From the NCBI GenBank assembly GCA_964352215.1, contig CAYGRE010000002.1, positions 62,001-126,000 of the forward strand: 64,000 bases of DNA, read 5' to 3'. Positions 43,689 to 53,153 of the stretch are shown here, piece after piece (position 1 is the stretch's first letter; the number at the start of each line of letters is the position of its first letter). Under the pieces are notes generated by a model. The model had not been told where the DNA came from and did no database searches. It worked only from the letters and a program-made list of their open reading frames with translations. The DNA comes from CAWUKT01 sp964352215 (GTDB lineage: Bacteria; Bacteroidota; Bacteroidia; J057; JADKCL01). A program made the position numbers and the translations under genes.

Positions 43689-45533
43689 TTACAATTTCAC
43701 TTTGATCTCGTCGGTAGAAATTGCCAACGGATTCAGATCATTGATCCTGTCTTTGGTAGGACCATTCTCCAGGTTCAATACGCCTCTTGGGCAAACTGCA
43801 GAGCAAACTCCGCAACCGACACAACTGGCACGAACGATGTTCTGACCACGCTGGGCATAAGCCTTGACGTCGATCCCCATTTCGCAATAGGTGGAACAAT
43901 TACCGCAAGATATACATTGCCCGCCATTGGTGGTGATTCGGAAGCGGGAAAAATACTTTTGCAGGATTCCCAGGATGGCTGCCTGGGGGCAACCAAAGCG
44001 ACACCAGACCCGCGATCCGAGGATGGGATAGAACCCCGTGCCTACTACACCGGCAAAGATGCTGGCGATGGCAAAGCCATACCCACTCTTCATTCCATTC
44101 TTGAGGCTATCTCCGAGGAAGTGGATCTGCCAGTCGAGGAGCAAAAGTGCAGTGATGGCGGTAATCAGGACCAGGACGCCGTGGATGGAGTAGCGTTCGA
44201 TTTTCCAGGCTTTGAGGGACTTGTCGCTCTGTTGCCGGAAGGGGTCACCCGCAGTCTCGGCCAGGCCACCACAGCCACATACCCAACTGCAATACCAGCG
44301 TTTGCCGAAAAAATAGGTCAGCACCACCACTCCGATGGTGGACATGATGAGGGCGATCAGGATCACGGTCCAACCGAATCCACCAAATCCTGCCTGGGTC
44401 GCCAAGCCACTGTAATCACCATTGGGTACATGGACATCATCAAAAACTTCCTGCCCGGTATAATAGGTGATCATACCCGGCTGGATGATGTCATAATCCA
44501 GTGGCCAAAAGTAGGAGAAGTAGTGAGCAGCCACATTGGGCTTATACTTCATCAAGGTATCGTTGTACTGCTGGGCTGTGGCACGGTTGGCTTCATAAGG
44601 GATCAGCGCCTGATCTACCTGAGACTGCCAAAAAGCTTTCTTAGCTTCGTCCGGGGCATTGTTGAGACTGTCCTGGTAAGCGAAGAAGGTATTTTTACTG
44701 GTATTGTAATTCTCATAGATCGGCTGGTATTCCTTGACAACTGGTGCAAAATCTGCTGCCTGCTTTGCGTTGAGGGTTTCCAGAATGGTCGGCAATGAAA
44801 AGGCAATTACCAACTGGAAGAACATGACCGACATCGTACGTAAGATCTGGTACCGGTTGTGGCGGTACTTCAGGATGTAGCGGAATCCCATCACCAGGAC
44901 AGCGACGGTGTAGATCAAGCCATATACAAACCACTGGTTGGTTACATGCCCCATACCCTGGTCGTCAATCCAGTAGGAATGGCCGCCGGTCAGGGCATTG
45001 TAGAGTGGGTCTGCTGCGCTGACCAGACCAAAGAGGTGGTCGGGATACCAGTAGAGAATCGCATAGAAGCCGGTGAAGGTAATGGCGAGCATCCAACTCA
45101 GGACCCCGGCTTGCCGGGAGGCAGAGGAATGGAAAATCCCATTGTTCTTGATTCCTGCCGGCCCCTGCCCAAAGGCTCCCAGGAAATACAGAATCGCCCC
45201 GATACTCGTCACCCCGAAGATGACAAAGAAGAGCCCCCAGCCTTGAAGATTGAGTTTAACCGTCAGGAAAACCAAACTGGCTATTCCTGCTACCACCAGA
45301 GTAAGGATCAGTATCCCGTACCGCTGTTTGTTCTTGTTCCAGAGCAATGCCCCACTGACAAAGAACAAGCCGGCCAAAGCAATGTTGAGCCAGGGCCGAA
45401 CGGTGCTTGCACTTAAGAAACTGACCAAGAGGGCCAGGATTCCAATGCCAGCCAAAAAAGCCCCGATCCGCTCGATGGTCTTCATTTCTGAAGGCGGGGT
45501 CAGGGACATGGTGCGATCTACTTTATTGCTCAT
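43689..45533 (-). CDS. membrane polyferredoxin (NapH/CcoG-like 4Fe-4S protein)
   Basis: 614 residues with about ten membrane helices. A four-helix N-terminal domain (15-120) is unusual. Conserved Cys clusters are 'WYCSWVCGCGG' near 410 and 'VWCRFGCPQAAIL' near 505, as in NapH/NosR-type polyferredoxins. Two C-terminal 4Fe-4S motifs follow: 'CISCGNCSTYC' near 540 and 'CVGCGVCSAVC' near 568. It probably passes electrons across or along the inner membrane. It is the first gene of the operon that continues with glycosyltransferases and lies 102 bp downstream of a FAD oxidoreductase gene, a plausible redox partner. The terminal acceptor is not encoded here. Confidence 0.88.
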   Translation of the reverse strand: MSNKVDRTMSLTPPSEMKTIERIGAFLAGIGILALLVSFLSASTVRPWLNIALAGLFFVSGALLWNKNKQRYGILILTLVVAGIASLVFLTVKLNLQGWGLFFVIFGVTSIGAILYFLGAFGQGPAGIKNNGIFHSSASRQAGVLSWMLAITFTGFYAILYWYPDHLFGLVSAADPLYNALTGGHSYWIDDQGMGHVTNQWFVYGLIYTVAVLVMGFRYILKYRHNRYQILRTMSVMFFQLVIAFSLPTILETLNAKQAADFAPVVKEYQPIYENYNTSKNTFFAYQDSLNNAPDEAKKAFWQSQVDQALIPYEANRATAQQYNDTLMKYKPNVAAHYFSYFWPLDYDIIQPGMITYYTGQEVFDDVHVPNGDYSGLATQAGFGGFGWTVILIALIMSTIGVVVLTYFFGKRWYCSWVCGCGGLAETAGDPFRQQSDKSLKAWKIERYSIHGVLVLITAITALLLLDWQIHFLGDSLKNGMKSGYGFAIASIFAGVVGTGFYPILGSRVWCRFGCPQAAILGILQKYFSRFRITTNGGQCISCGNCSTYCEMGIDVKAYAQRGQNIVRASCVGCGVCSAVCPRGVLNLENGPTKDRINDLNPLAISTDEIKVKL

Positions 45534-45635
45534 GGTATATGCGATCTCTTTAGAGGAATATTCAGATTTCTAATTGTTTTCAGGTCGGAGGTGAAAGTCC
45601 TGCCGATTCCTACCGGAACGGAAGGCCAAACCAAA

Positions 45636-47003
45636 TCAAGGTTGGGAAGGAACCTCTCTCCGGCTGCCAAAGATCATTTTCATCAACCGCCCACGAGAAC
45701 GAAGGCTCACCTTGTCGTCGGGGAATTGCTGGTTGTACAATCTGGCAATGTCCTTTTCGTGGGTTTCGAAGAATTCCGGGTCAAAATTGGCGGCACGTAA
45801 ATGCTCCACCACATACTTCAGGTCTCGCTTTTCACGTATCCAGGTATCACAGACTTCGTGGCGGTAGCGAATGCCGAACAAGTTGAAGGCAATTACCTCT
45901 CGGGTATTCTTATTGTAGTTGATACGAATGCACTTCTTACCATCAGGATGCTGCCAAAAAAGAGATTCCTGGTTTTTCGGCAAGGTGGCGGGGACATCGC
46001 CGTAGGTATGGTACTCGATATCGAAAAACTTGGCGGAGTTGAAAAATATTCCCGGAGTATAGGCTCTTTCTTTTCCGCAAATCGTCATTGCCACCGTTTC
46101 GCCATGCATTTTCCCCGTGTACCAGATTTGCTCCAGTTTCCTTCTACCATGTGGGGGCTCCCTGAACTCTGCACAATCACCAATTGCATAAACATTGGGG
46201 ATGTTTGTCCGGAAATAATGGTCGATCAGTATTCCACGATGGGTCTCAATATTGGAGGATTTCAAAAAACCAGTATTCGGATGTACACCCGCGGTAAGTC
46301 CTACCCACTGGCACTCTATGGTACGACCATCCCCAGTCTTTACCGCCTTGACACGCCCCACTTCATCGGGAATAATCTCTGTCAAAGAGGTTTCCAGTTG
46401 CAGATCGACATGGTGCTCCCGAATGTGTCGGTTAACCATCTCTGATTCTTCGGCCGGAAGCACATTGTTCCAGTAACTGGACTCCCTTACCAGAAAAGTA
46501 ACCTCAATATTACGGGAAAGCAGCATTTCCGCCATTTCGATTCCTATCAATCCTCCACCGACAATGACGGCACGCTCGGCATCGTGGGTGTAGGTCTCCA
46601 TATAATCAAGGTCCTGAAGGCTGTAAAGACCTCCTACCCCCTCGAGGTCCTGACCGGGCCAGTTAAATTTATTGAAAGTTGATCCTACTGCCAGAATCAG
46701 ATCGTCGTAATGGACATCCTTTCCTGAGGAAATATGAAGGAGTTTTCGATCGGTATCCACATGGTGGACATAAGCCTGGATCAGGTTGATGCGGTTCTTT
46801 TCCCAAAAATGATCCTCATAAGGCTCAATATCGTCCTGCCGCATGTGTCCCATATAGACATACATAAGTGCAGTCCGGGAAAAAAAATACTTTGATTCGG
46901 CAGAAATGACGGTGATTGCGTGGTCACTCATTTTCCGAATGTACCTGGCTGCCGTGATCCCAGCGATCCCGTTCCCAATAATTACCACATGCTTATTACC
47001 CAT
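45636..47003 (-). CDS. NAD(P)/FAD-dependent oxidoreductase (NirB/rubredoxin-reductase-like)
   Basis: 455 residues. The FAD-binding Rossmann motif 'IIGNGIAGITAARYI' is at 7-21. The NAD(P)-binding motif 'VIVGGGLIGIEMAEML' is near 145-160. 'VYAIGDCAEF' near 270 is the second FAD contact. There is no CxxC redox-active disulfide, so it is of the rubredoxin/ferredoxin-reductase type rather than a disulfide reductase. C-terminal to about 330 is a family-specific domain. It probably moves electrons between NAD(P)H and an Fe-S carrier, and the polyferredoxin gene 102 bp downstream is the natural candidate. Confidence 0.9.
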   Translation of the reverse strand: MGNKHVVIIGNGIAGITAARYIRKMSDHAITVISAESKYFFSRTALMYVYMGHMRQDDIEPYEDHFWEKNRINLIQAYVHHVDTDRKLLHISSGKDVHYDDLILAVGSTFNKFNWPGQDLEGVGGLYSLQDLDYMETYTHDAERAVIVGGGLIGIEMAEMLLSRNIEVTFLVRESSYWNNVLPAEESEMVNRHIREHHVDLQLETSLTEIIPDEVGRVKAVKTGDGRTIECQWVGLTAGVHPNTGFLKSSNIETHRGILIDHYFRTNIPNVYAIGDCAEFREPPHGRRKLEQIWYTGKMHGETVAMTICGKERAYTPGIFFNSAKFFDIEYHTYGDVPATLPKNQESLFWQHPDGKKCIRINYNKNTREVIAFNLFGIRYRHEVCDTWIREKRDLKYVVEHLRAANFDPEFFETHEKDIARLYNQQFPDDKVSLRSRGRLMKMIFGSRREVPSQP

Positions 47004-47182
47004 GGATACCGATTGATTAGGTGCAATATCAAAACAAACCAGAGCAGATCTAAATACCTGTCAAATCAGCGACATCTTCTGTTACACCGCTCCAGCGTAC
47101 TCAATCTACATATTTTCAGGAAAGCTGCCATTAATTGCCCGTTAAATTATAAATTAAGGCGCTTGTGCCAGGACGAATTCAC

Positions 47183-50062
47183 ATGAAACTACTTTACAAA
47201 ACTGATCTCAGGACAGCACAGATATTTCGGTCGGTGGGTGTTTTTGCGGGAATACTGATCGTGCTACTTGCCCATCTGAATCTCGCCCCGGGGGAACCGG
47301 GACCGATCTGGATGCGCTGGTATTTACTGGCTTTTATTGGCACGACCGCAGTTTTATCCTCTACCCTAAGCTGGTTCAGAGACAGGGACTTACTTGGATA
47401 TTACCTCTTTAGTTTCCAGTTGACCTATTGGTTGGTATACCTCTCTATTGCCAATGATTTTCACCCGGCCTATAGTGGGAGTCTTTTGCTCACAGAGGTG
47501 ATGTGTGGGATGATCTTCCGGGAATACCGATGGCTTTTAGCCTTCTTTGGGAGTTCGTTCGTAGTCTCTCTGGGACTTTTTTTTGTGCATCCCGGCCCAT
47601 CCGTTCACCTCACCTACTTCTACCTCTGCGAATTTGCCCTGATGGCGGTTGTCATTCTGGTGGTCAGCCGATTGATGCTGGAACGGAGGAGCCTGGTTCA
47701 AGAAGGAGAAAAGTTCAGGACGCTGGCGGTAGCAGCCTTTGAGTATTCAGACAACGGGATTCTGGTCACGGAAAATAGCGGGTATGTACTCCAATACAAT
47801 CCCCGCTTTTTGGAGATTTTCAACCTCAGTCCCGAACTCATGGAGTCACGCGAAGGCAGAGCCGGGTACAAGCAATCGAGGGAAAACATCCTTAACCCCG
47901 ATGAATTTGACCGTATATACCTCGAATCCAAAGAGTTTCCCAACAAATCCATCTTTTATGCTTTCCAGTTCAAAGATGGACGATACATTGAGCTGTTTTC
48001 CCGCCCCCTTTTTGCAGAAGGAGAGCACTTGGGCCGCATTTGGTTCTTCAAGGATGTGACGGAAGCCAAGCAGAAAAACCGGGCATTGGTCCAGCAGAAA
48101 CTGAAACTGGAAAAGCAGAATGAAGCCCTGGCAGAATTTGCAGCCAGTGAGGCGGTACAGGAGGGAGATATTGAGACTGTCATCCGGGAGATTGTAGCGG
48201 CCGGAATGGAGATTCTTGGGGCAGACCGGGTCGCGGCCTGGACCAAAAATGAGAAAAGTGACACTTTAAAATGTCTTTTCCATCAAGGATTTCCTGAATC
48301 CTGCGATATGAGCGCAATCCATCTCCAGGCAACAGATCACCTTGATTTTTGGAAAGCTATCGAGGGGCTCCGTGTACTTGGGGTGACAGATATTACCCAA
48401 GAGGAAAGGTTTGGTTCCCTTCGGAAAATAAACGAGGCATTCACCGAGCGTGCATGCCTGATTATTCCTTTGAAGGTACGTGGCCAGGTCCGGGGGATCA
48501 TCTCTTTTCAGGCAGAAGGAACGGTTCGGGGATGGACCTCCAATGAACTTGGCTTTGCTGCTTCCATCAGCGATGTCGGGACCAGTGCATTGGAGGCAGA
48601 ACTTCGCAAGAAGGCCGAAAGTCAACTGGCTGACTCAGTTGCAATTCTTACTTCCGTCTTTGAGATGAGCGGAGTTGGCATTGCCATTACTGCCCTTGGT
48701 GGCGAGATTATTGACTACAATGCTGACTTTGTCAATATGTGGGATCTTTCTCCTGCCCAACTGCAACCTGGAGCCGAGTTGGAAATGATGGCCCATATCC
48801 AGGATCGGTATCATGGAACCTCAGAAATAAAAGAAGCTGTCAATCACCTGTTCAATAATCCTGACCAAAGCAGGGTGGATCGATTGGAGTTAAAAGATGG
48901 CCGACTGATTGAAAGGACCACCAGAGGACTATGGGTTGGCGGAAAAGTACGTGGAAGGATCTGGTACTACCTGGACATCACCCGGCGAATCAGGTCCAAA
49001 GAAGCCCTTCGTCGCTCGGAACGTCGGAACCGTGCGATCGTCAATGCTGTTCCTGACCTGATGCTCCTGTTAAAATCCAGTGGAGAAATCCTTGACCGAA
49101 CCATTCCCAAATCCTCCACCCTTGCCCATCTATTTCAGAACCAGGCGAACTCCATTACCACCCTGTTCCCCAAGCCTTTTGCATTGGCCATCATGGAAGC
49201 CATGAAAGGTACAGGTTCTGAAAACGACCTTACTGAACTTGACTTACCGATGGAGATCGGAGAAGAAAAATATGACTTTGAAGTTCGCATGGTTCACGGA
49301 GGAGAAGACGAAGTGCTGGCAATTATCCGGGATGTTACCCTGCGAAAAACTACCGAAAGAGAATTGATCCAACGCAATTTTGAGCTGGATAGCTTTGTCT
49401 ACCGGGCCTCTCACGATCTCAAAGCCCCGCTTAATTCTCTGATGGGAATCATTAGCATTCTGGTTCAGGAAGAACTCCCTCCTGAGATCACCACCTATAT
49501 TGGATTGATGGACCGCAGTGTCGTCAAATTGGACACCTTTATCCGCAACCTGACCGATTTCTCCCGGATCACCCGTTTGGAAATTACAGAACAGGTGGTA
49601 GATTTTAAAAAGTTATTTACTGAGACCTGTGAAAGCCTGATGCACATGGAATTCGCAGATCGGGTAGACCTCAAACTGGAATTGGATGAACCTGTTCCAT
49701 GGCATGGGGACCGCTTCCATCTGGGCATTGTCCTGTCCAATTTGCTTTCCAATGCGATCAAATACCAGGACCACAAAAAGGACGCTCCTCAGGTAGTAAC
49801 CAAAGTTCATGTTCAGGAGTCTACTACCCGGATCGAAATAGAGGACAATGGGATCGGAATCAAAGCGGAGTACCAAAAGCGCTTGTATGAATTGTTCTTC
49901 AGGGCTTCGAACCAGAGTTTTGGTTCTGGTCTGGGGTTGTACATCACCAAAAATGCAGTCGAGAAAATGGATGGTAAAATCCAATTGGATTCTGTTCCTG
50001 GCGTAGGTACACGATTTACGATCCTTCTACCGAATCATTTCCATCAAATGGACCCGTTATAA
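47183..50062 (+). CDS. multi-PAS/GAF sensor histidine kinase
   Basis: 959 residues from the ATG at 47183; an upstream GTG is possible. About six N-terminal membrane helices (15-170) form a membrane sensor. They are followed by a PAS domain (about 185-300), a GAF domain (about 325-475, 'AAGMEILGADRVAAWTKNEK'), and further PAS-like domains (about 485-610 and 620-725). The HisKA box has the phospho-acceptor His744 in 'FVYRASHDLKAPLNSL'. HATPase boxes are 'NLLSNAIKYQD', 'IEIEDNGIGI' and 'GSGLGLY' near 914. No receiver domain is fused and no response regulator gene is adjacent, so it is an orphan kinase. Confidence 0.93.
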   Translation: MKLLYKTDLRTAQIFRSVGVFAGILIVLLAHLNLAPGEPGPIWMRWYLLAFIGTTAVLSSTLSWFRDRDLLGYYLFSFQLTYWLVYLSIANDFHPAYSGSLLLTEVMCGMIFREYRWLLAFFGSSFVVSLGLFFVHPGPSVHLTYFYLCEFALMAVVILVVSRLMLERRSLVQEGEKFRTLAVAAFEYSDNGILVTENSGYVLQYNPRFLEIFNLSPELMESREGRAGYKQSRENILNPDEFDRIYLESKEFPNKSIFYAFQFKDGRYIELFSRPLFAEGEHLGRIWFFKDVTEAKQKNRALVQQKLKLEKQNEALAEFAASEAVQEGDIETVIREIVAAGMEILGADRVAAWTKNEKSDTLKCLFHQGFPESCDMSAIHLQATDHLDFWKAIEGLRVLGVTDITQEERFGSLRKINEAFTERACLIIPLKVRGQVRGIISFQAEGTVRGWTSNELGFAASISDVGTSALEAELRKKAESQLADSVAILTSVFEMSGVGIAITALGGEIIDYNADFVNMWDLSPAQLQPGAELEMMAHIQDRYHGTSEIKEAVNHLFNNPDQSRVDRLELKDGRLIERTTRGLWVGGKVRGRIWYYLDITRRIRSKEALRRSERRNRAIVNAVPDLMLLLKSSGEILDRTIPKSSTLAHLFQNQANSITTLFPKPFALAIMEAMKGTGSENDLTELDLPMEIGEEKYDFEVRMVHGGEDEVLAIIRDVTLRKTTERELIQRNFELDSFVYRASHDLKAPLNSLMGIISILVQEELPPEITTYIGLMDRSVVKLDTFIRNLTDFSRITRLEITEQVVDFKKLFTETCESLMHMEFADRVDLKLELDEPVPWHGDRFHLGIVLSNLLSNAIKYQDHKKDAPQVVTKVHVQESTTRIEIEDNGIGIKAEYQKRLYELFFRASNQSFGSGLGLYITKNAVEKMDGKIQLDSVPGVGTRFTILLPNHFHQMDPL

Positions 50063-50135
50063 TCCCGAATCCTCCGCTCCAGTGAAGGGCCACCATTGTT
50101 GGTTGTTCTTAAAAATTGCCTCAACAGTACCTCCT

Positions 50136-50630
50136 CTACGGTACCACTTCTACCGAATCCCCCACCTTTATTTTTCCGCTCTTCAGGACTTTCGCACACC
50201 AACCTCCATGCCCTCGCATGGTATTGTATCCACCTTTCCCGAGGTTCTCTTCCATACGGGAACAAGGATGACAGGGTCCGGTAACTTCCAGCAGAACTTC
50301 TCCAATTTGAATGGTTTGATCCTTTACACTCATTAAATTGATTCCCTGCACCACAATATTTCGCCGTAGCAAACCGGGATCCAAGTGCTCTATATCCAGC
50401 ATACCAGCCATAGCCTCAATATGCTCTGCCTGAATCAGGGTAACCTGCCGTTTTCCACCTTTTCTTCGGTTGACGGCATGGTCGCCTTTCAAGCCAGTTC
50501 CTTCCACAGCCTCCGCCTCAGTGACCGATTGCAAAGGTTCCCGACGGGCCGGACGTAAACCTATCCAGGAAACATCCCCCGCCTTGTGCCAAGTGGTTCT
50601 CAATATCTCAAGCGGGCTTTTCTCCGACAT
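50136..50630 (-). CDS. MOSC domain protein
   Basis: 164 residues, one MOSC beta-barrel domain. It shows 'GLKGDHAVNRRKGGKRQVTL' near 47-66, 'HLDPGLLRRNIVVQGINLM' near 82-100 and the cysteine segment 'GPCHPCSRMEENLGKGGYN', followed by 'GWCAKVLKSGKIKVGDSV'. MOSC domains bind molybdenum cofactor or a sulfur ligand. Stand-alone versions are linked to molybdo-enzyme substrate reduction or sulfur transfer, usually with unknown partners. It is convergent with the histidine kinase and not clearly in an operon with its neighbours. Confidence 0.9.
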   Translation of the reverse strand: MSEKSPLEILRTTWHKAGDVSWIGLRPARREPLQSVTEAEAVEGTGLKGDHAVNRRKGGKRQVTLIQAEHIEAMAGMLDIEHLDPGLLRRNIVVQGINLMSVKDQTIQIGEVLLEVTGPCHPCSRMEENLGKGGYNTMRGHGGWCAKVLKSGKIKVGDSVEVVP

Positions 50631-50661
50631 ACGGCATTCGTAGTGAAATCAGTTTGAGGAA

Positions 50662-51105
50662 TCAACCCTCCTGACCGGAAAAATGTTGGGTCCGGTGCTT
50701 GTAACGAACAGTAAAGATATAGCTGACAAAAATAATCGTCATCAGCAGGGAGAACAAGAGGATTTTCCCCTGGTCTCCTGGTTTGGTAAACCCTTTGTAG
50801 GCGAGGGTTGCCCCCAAGACCAAAATCAGACTGATGCTGCTAAGCGCACCGGCCAATTCCTCTCTGGATACATTCTCTCTGATCTTTTCGATCAATACCG
50901 TGGCCGGGACAAGGATGAGCAAGGAGATTCCCAAACTGAAAACCAGCATGCACAACCCCGAGAATCCAAGGGTTTGGTAGATACCGGAAAGTTCATAAGT
51001 ATTGATAAAAGGGAAAAAGAAGAGTACACCAGCAGGAAAGAGGAGCATACAAGATTCCAATGCAGCGAGCAAAGCCTTTTGAATGATCTTTTTCTTCTGG
51101 TTCAT
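50662..51105 (-). CDS. four-helix membrane protein of unknown function
   Basis: 147 residues with four membrane helices (about 12-34, 45-72, 85-108 and 115-138) and a basic cytoplasmic C-terminus ending 'YKHRTQHFSGQEG'. The start overlaps the stop of the DUF4173 gene by 4 bp (ATGA at 51102-51105), so translation is coupled. No family is recognised. It is the last gene of the operon downstream of the operator at 52815. Confidence 0.8.
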   Translation of the reverse strand: MNQKKKIIQKALLAALESCMLLFPAGVLFFFPFINTYELSGIYQTLGFSGLCMLVFSLGISLLILVPATVLIEKIRENVSREELAGALSSISLILVLGATLAYKGFTKPGDQGKILLFSLLMTIIFVSYIFTVRYKHRTQHFSGQEG

Positions 51106-52655
51106 CGGGTCAATTCTGGGATTAATTCAGCAGTATGTTTTTTAAAATACGACATCGCGGCCGCATCAGCAAAATTCCAGGAAAGCCAGCTCCTTTGCTG
51201 GTAGTCCGCACTGGCTTCTGAAATTCTTATGTCCAGGAACTCGTCCAGGGTGTACGCCTCATAAGACCTGGAAATGAACCTTCCCGAGTTATAACCGGGT
51301 GCCTTCCTGATGAGTTCGCGGTTCTCCGCAAGGATGGGCATGGCTTTATCTGACATGGTGAGAAGGAATTCCACATCCATCCGCTCAACGGGGACATACT
51401 TCAGGTTATAGCGGGTAATGACACCATCCCAATTGACAACTGCCAGCAGAAGCATCACAGCATAGACCGCCCAGGAATTGACTCGAAATACCCGGTAGAA
51501 AGTCTTTTGGTTCCTGATCTTCAGGAAGAGGGTGACAAGACCAAAGAGGACGAGGGCCAGGAAGAAATAAACACCAATGCGCTTATAGGCTAGCCCAAAG
51601 TGGGAGATATAATGGTAATTGCGCAGCCCAACTGAGATTACCATGATGGCATTCTGGATGATCCAGAAGTAAGCACCATAGCGAAGCCATTTGTTGCGAC
51701 TCAGAAAGTTCAGGTTGCCCCTGAAGAAGTAGAACATGATGCCCATGGCAATCAATATGCTTAGGATCAGGAGGTAGGTCCCTTCATGTACAAATTGAGT
51801 CAGGTTAAAGCCTTCTTCTATTTCAAATCCGAACCAGATCCAGGAGATGTCGAGGGCGTTGTTGAGCAGGGAAAGGAGGTTGACCAGCACCATGGCCAGC
51901 AATGCAATGCGGTACTCCTTTCGCAAACCAGTCATAGGGAATATGGCCCTGGAATGGTTGAGGTTTCTGGGTTTACGGCGCCTGAGCAGAGTCTGTCGGG
52001 CACTGGCATCACGCCAGGCCAGTTTGGGAAAGCTGTGGTAGAAAAACATCCCGGTGACAATGAGGCCGCCGGTGACAAAGAAGGCAAAGCGGGCCGGTGA
52101 AAAAACGCCAAAAAGAGACTCTATCAATTCTGCAAGGTTCAGACCAATGGCTGCGAAGAAGTTCTCAAATTTGGGATTCCCGGCAGAAAAGAGCAGGAAG
52201 AAGAGACCAAGAATAACCAGGGGAATGATGGCAATCCCCATATAGTAGCCCAGTCTGAATTTTCTCAGTTTCTCGACTTTGACTTTTCGAAGGGAATCGG
52301 CCATCCAAACCGGACCGGAGAACAGGTTGCAGAGGGCAATAAGCAGGGAGAAGGGCAGGGACCTGAGCGAAGGAGCGTAGACAAACCCGAGAAAGGTGGC
52401 AAAAGAGGTCACAAAGGCAAACCGGGAGGCGGTGGAAGCATGAAGGAGGACGAAGAGTCCTGCCAGGAGCGTTCCGGCTGCAGTGATGCGTACATTCGTC
52501 CGGGAAAAAGCCCCCTTGTTCATCAGGACTACCGCGGCACCAAGCAATATCCCGAATACGACAAGGTTTAGTGCGACCTTTTCTCCCCAGAACATGAGGT
52601 TGTAGAGTGCCGCAAAGGCAACAACAAGGCTGAATTGAATGATTTTAGGTGACAT
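51102..52655 (-). CDS. DUF4173/DUF4153-type membrane protein
   Basis: 517 residues with about 12 membrane helices. The C-terminal soluble part contains 'NWDGVITRYNLKYVPVERMD' near 420-440 and 'DEFLDIRISEASADYQQRSW'. The 'VNWDGVI-x-x-YN' segment after the last helix is the hallmark of DUF4173/DUF4153 proteins. These are widespread bacterial membrane proteins with no proven activity, often next to winged-helix regulators, as here. It begins 5 bp after the 40-residue peptide gene, and translation of the next gene is coupled to its stop. Confidence 0.88.
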   Translation of the reverse strand: MSPKIIQFSLVVAFAALYNLMFWGEKVALNLVVFGILLGAAVVLMNKGAFSRTNVRITAAGTLLAGLFVLLHASTASRFAFVTSFATFLGFVYAPSLRSLPFSLLIALCNLFSGPVWMADSLRKVKVEKLRKFRLGYYMGIAIIPLVILGLFFLLFSAGNPKFENFFAAIGLNLAELIESLFGVFSPARFAFFVTGGLIVTGMFFYHSFPKLAWRDASARQTLLRRRKPRNLNHSRAIFPMTGLRKEYRIALLAMVLVNLLSLLNNALDISWIWFGFEIEEGFNLTQFVHEGTYLLILSILIAMGIMFYFFRGNLNFLSRNKWLRYGAYFWIIQNAIMVISVGLRNYHYISHFGLAYKRIGVYFFLALVLFGLVTLFLKIRNQKTFYRVFRVNSWAVYAVMLLLAVVNWDGVITRYNLKYVPVERMDVEFLLTMSDKAMPILAENRELIRKAPGYNSGRFISRSYEAYTLDEFLDIRISEASADYQQRSWLSWNFADAAAMSYFKKHTAELIPELTR

Positions 52656-52660
52656 AGGTA

Positions 52661-52783
52661 TCAGGGTTGAATGTATTTAAGGATCAGGAACAGGGGGAAG
52701 AAGCGCACTCGAATCACCCGGAAAAGGATGAAGGCAAGTGCGCGGACTGCAAGGTGGAGAATGAGGTAATACAACTTTTTCAT
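52661..52783 (-). CDS. 40-residue hydrophobic basic peptide
   Basis: The ATG at 52783 opens a 40-residue frame ending at TGA 52661-52663: 'MKKLYYLILHLAVRALAFIL' followed by 'FRVIRVRFFPLFLILKYIQP'. It has one membrane-type helix and six Arg/Lys, with most charges flanking or interrupting it. It fits exactly between an operator (32 bp upstream) and the DUF4173 gene (5 bp downstream), so it is very probably translated as the first gene of that operon. It is too short for routine gene calling. Role unknown; a membrane regulator or toxin-like peptide are options. Confidence 0.65.
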   Translation of the reverse strand: MKKLYYLILHLAVRALAFILFRVIRVRFFPLFLILKYIQP

Positions 52784-52814
52784 GATCGCAGTGGGTTAGA
52801 TGATTTTAGGAAAG

Positions 52815-52833
52815 TACTTTGCAATACAAAGTA
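52815..52833 (-). promoter_or_regulatory. palindromic operator upstream of the peptide/DUF4173 operon
   Basis: TACTTTGCAATACAAAGTA has 7-bp inverted arms (TACTTTG/CAAAGTA) around a 5-bp centre. On the minus strand it matches the site at 53780 in 22 of 24 positions, flanks included, in the same orientation. It lies 32 bp before the ATG at 52783. Confidence 0.7.
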
Positions 52834-52850
52834 ATCAGGCAAAAAAAAGG

Positions 52851-53153
52851 TTAGTCAGCGCCGCCTTTGATAATCTGTTCGAGTGCATCCAGGTGATCCT
52901 GGAAAGCCTTGGTTCCTTCCCGGGTGGCGCGGTAACTGGTTTGGGGCCGCTTACCAATGAAGGCCTTGCGCACTTCCACATAGCCTTTGCCTTCCAGTTT
53001 GGCAATATGGCTGGCAAGATTTCCATCGGTCAGGTTCAGCATTTCCTTGAGTTCATTAAAATCCATCCAGTCGTTCACCATCAACAGTGACATTACTGCG
53101 AGGCGCACCCGGTTCTCGAAAACCTTATTGATCTTGTCGAGAAACTCTTTCAC
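52851..53153 (-). CDS. winged-helix transcriptional regulator (HTH_34 type)
   Basis: 100 residues from a GTG at 53153. The GTG overlaps the previous gene's stop in a GTGA arrangement (53150-53153), and the protein then begins 'MKEFLDKINKVFENRVRLAV'. A longer frame extending upstream has an Arg-rich N-terminus without family likeness, which supports the GTG start. The recognition region 'FNELKEMLNLTDGNLASHIA' and the wing 'GYVEVRKAFIGKRPQTSYRA' followed by 'TREG' are the PF13601-type winged helix. It should bind a palindrome as a dimer. Identical operator-like sites lie upstream of its own operon and of the next one, so it probably represses both. Confidence 0.88.
   Translation of the reverse strand: MKEFLDKINKVFENRVRLAVMSLLMVNDWMDFNELKEMLNLTDGNLASHIAKLEGKGYVEVRKAFIGKRPQTSYRATREGTKAFQDHLDALEQIIKGGAD

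Noticed and set aside
43446..44798. 450-residue plus-strand frame opposite the polyferredoxin
   Set aside because: The minus-strand gene shows canonical Fe-S motifs. The opposite frame is a codon-bias shadow.
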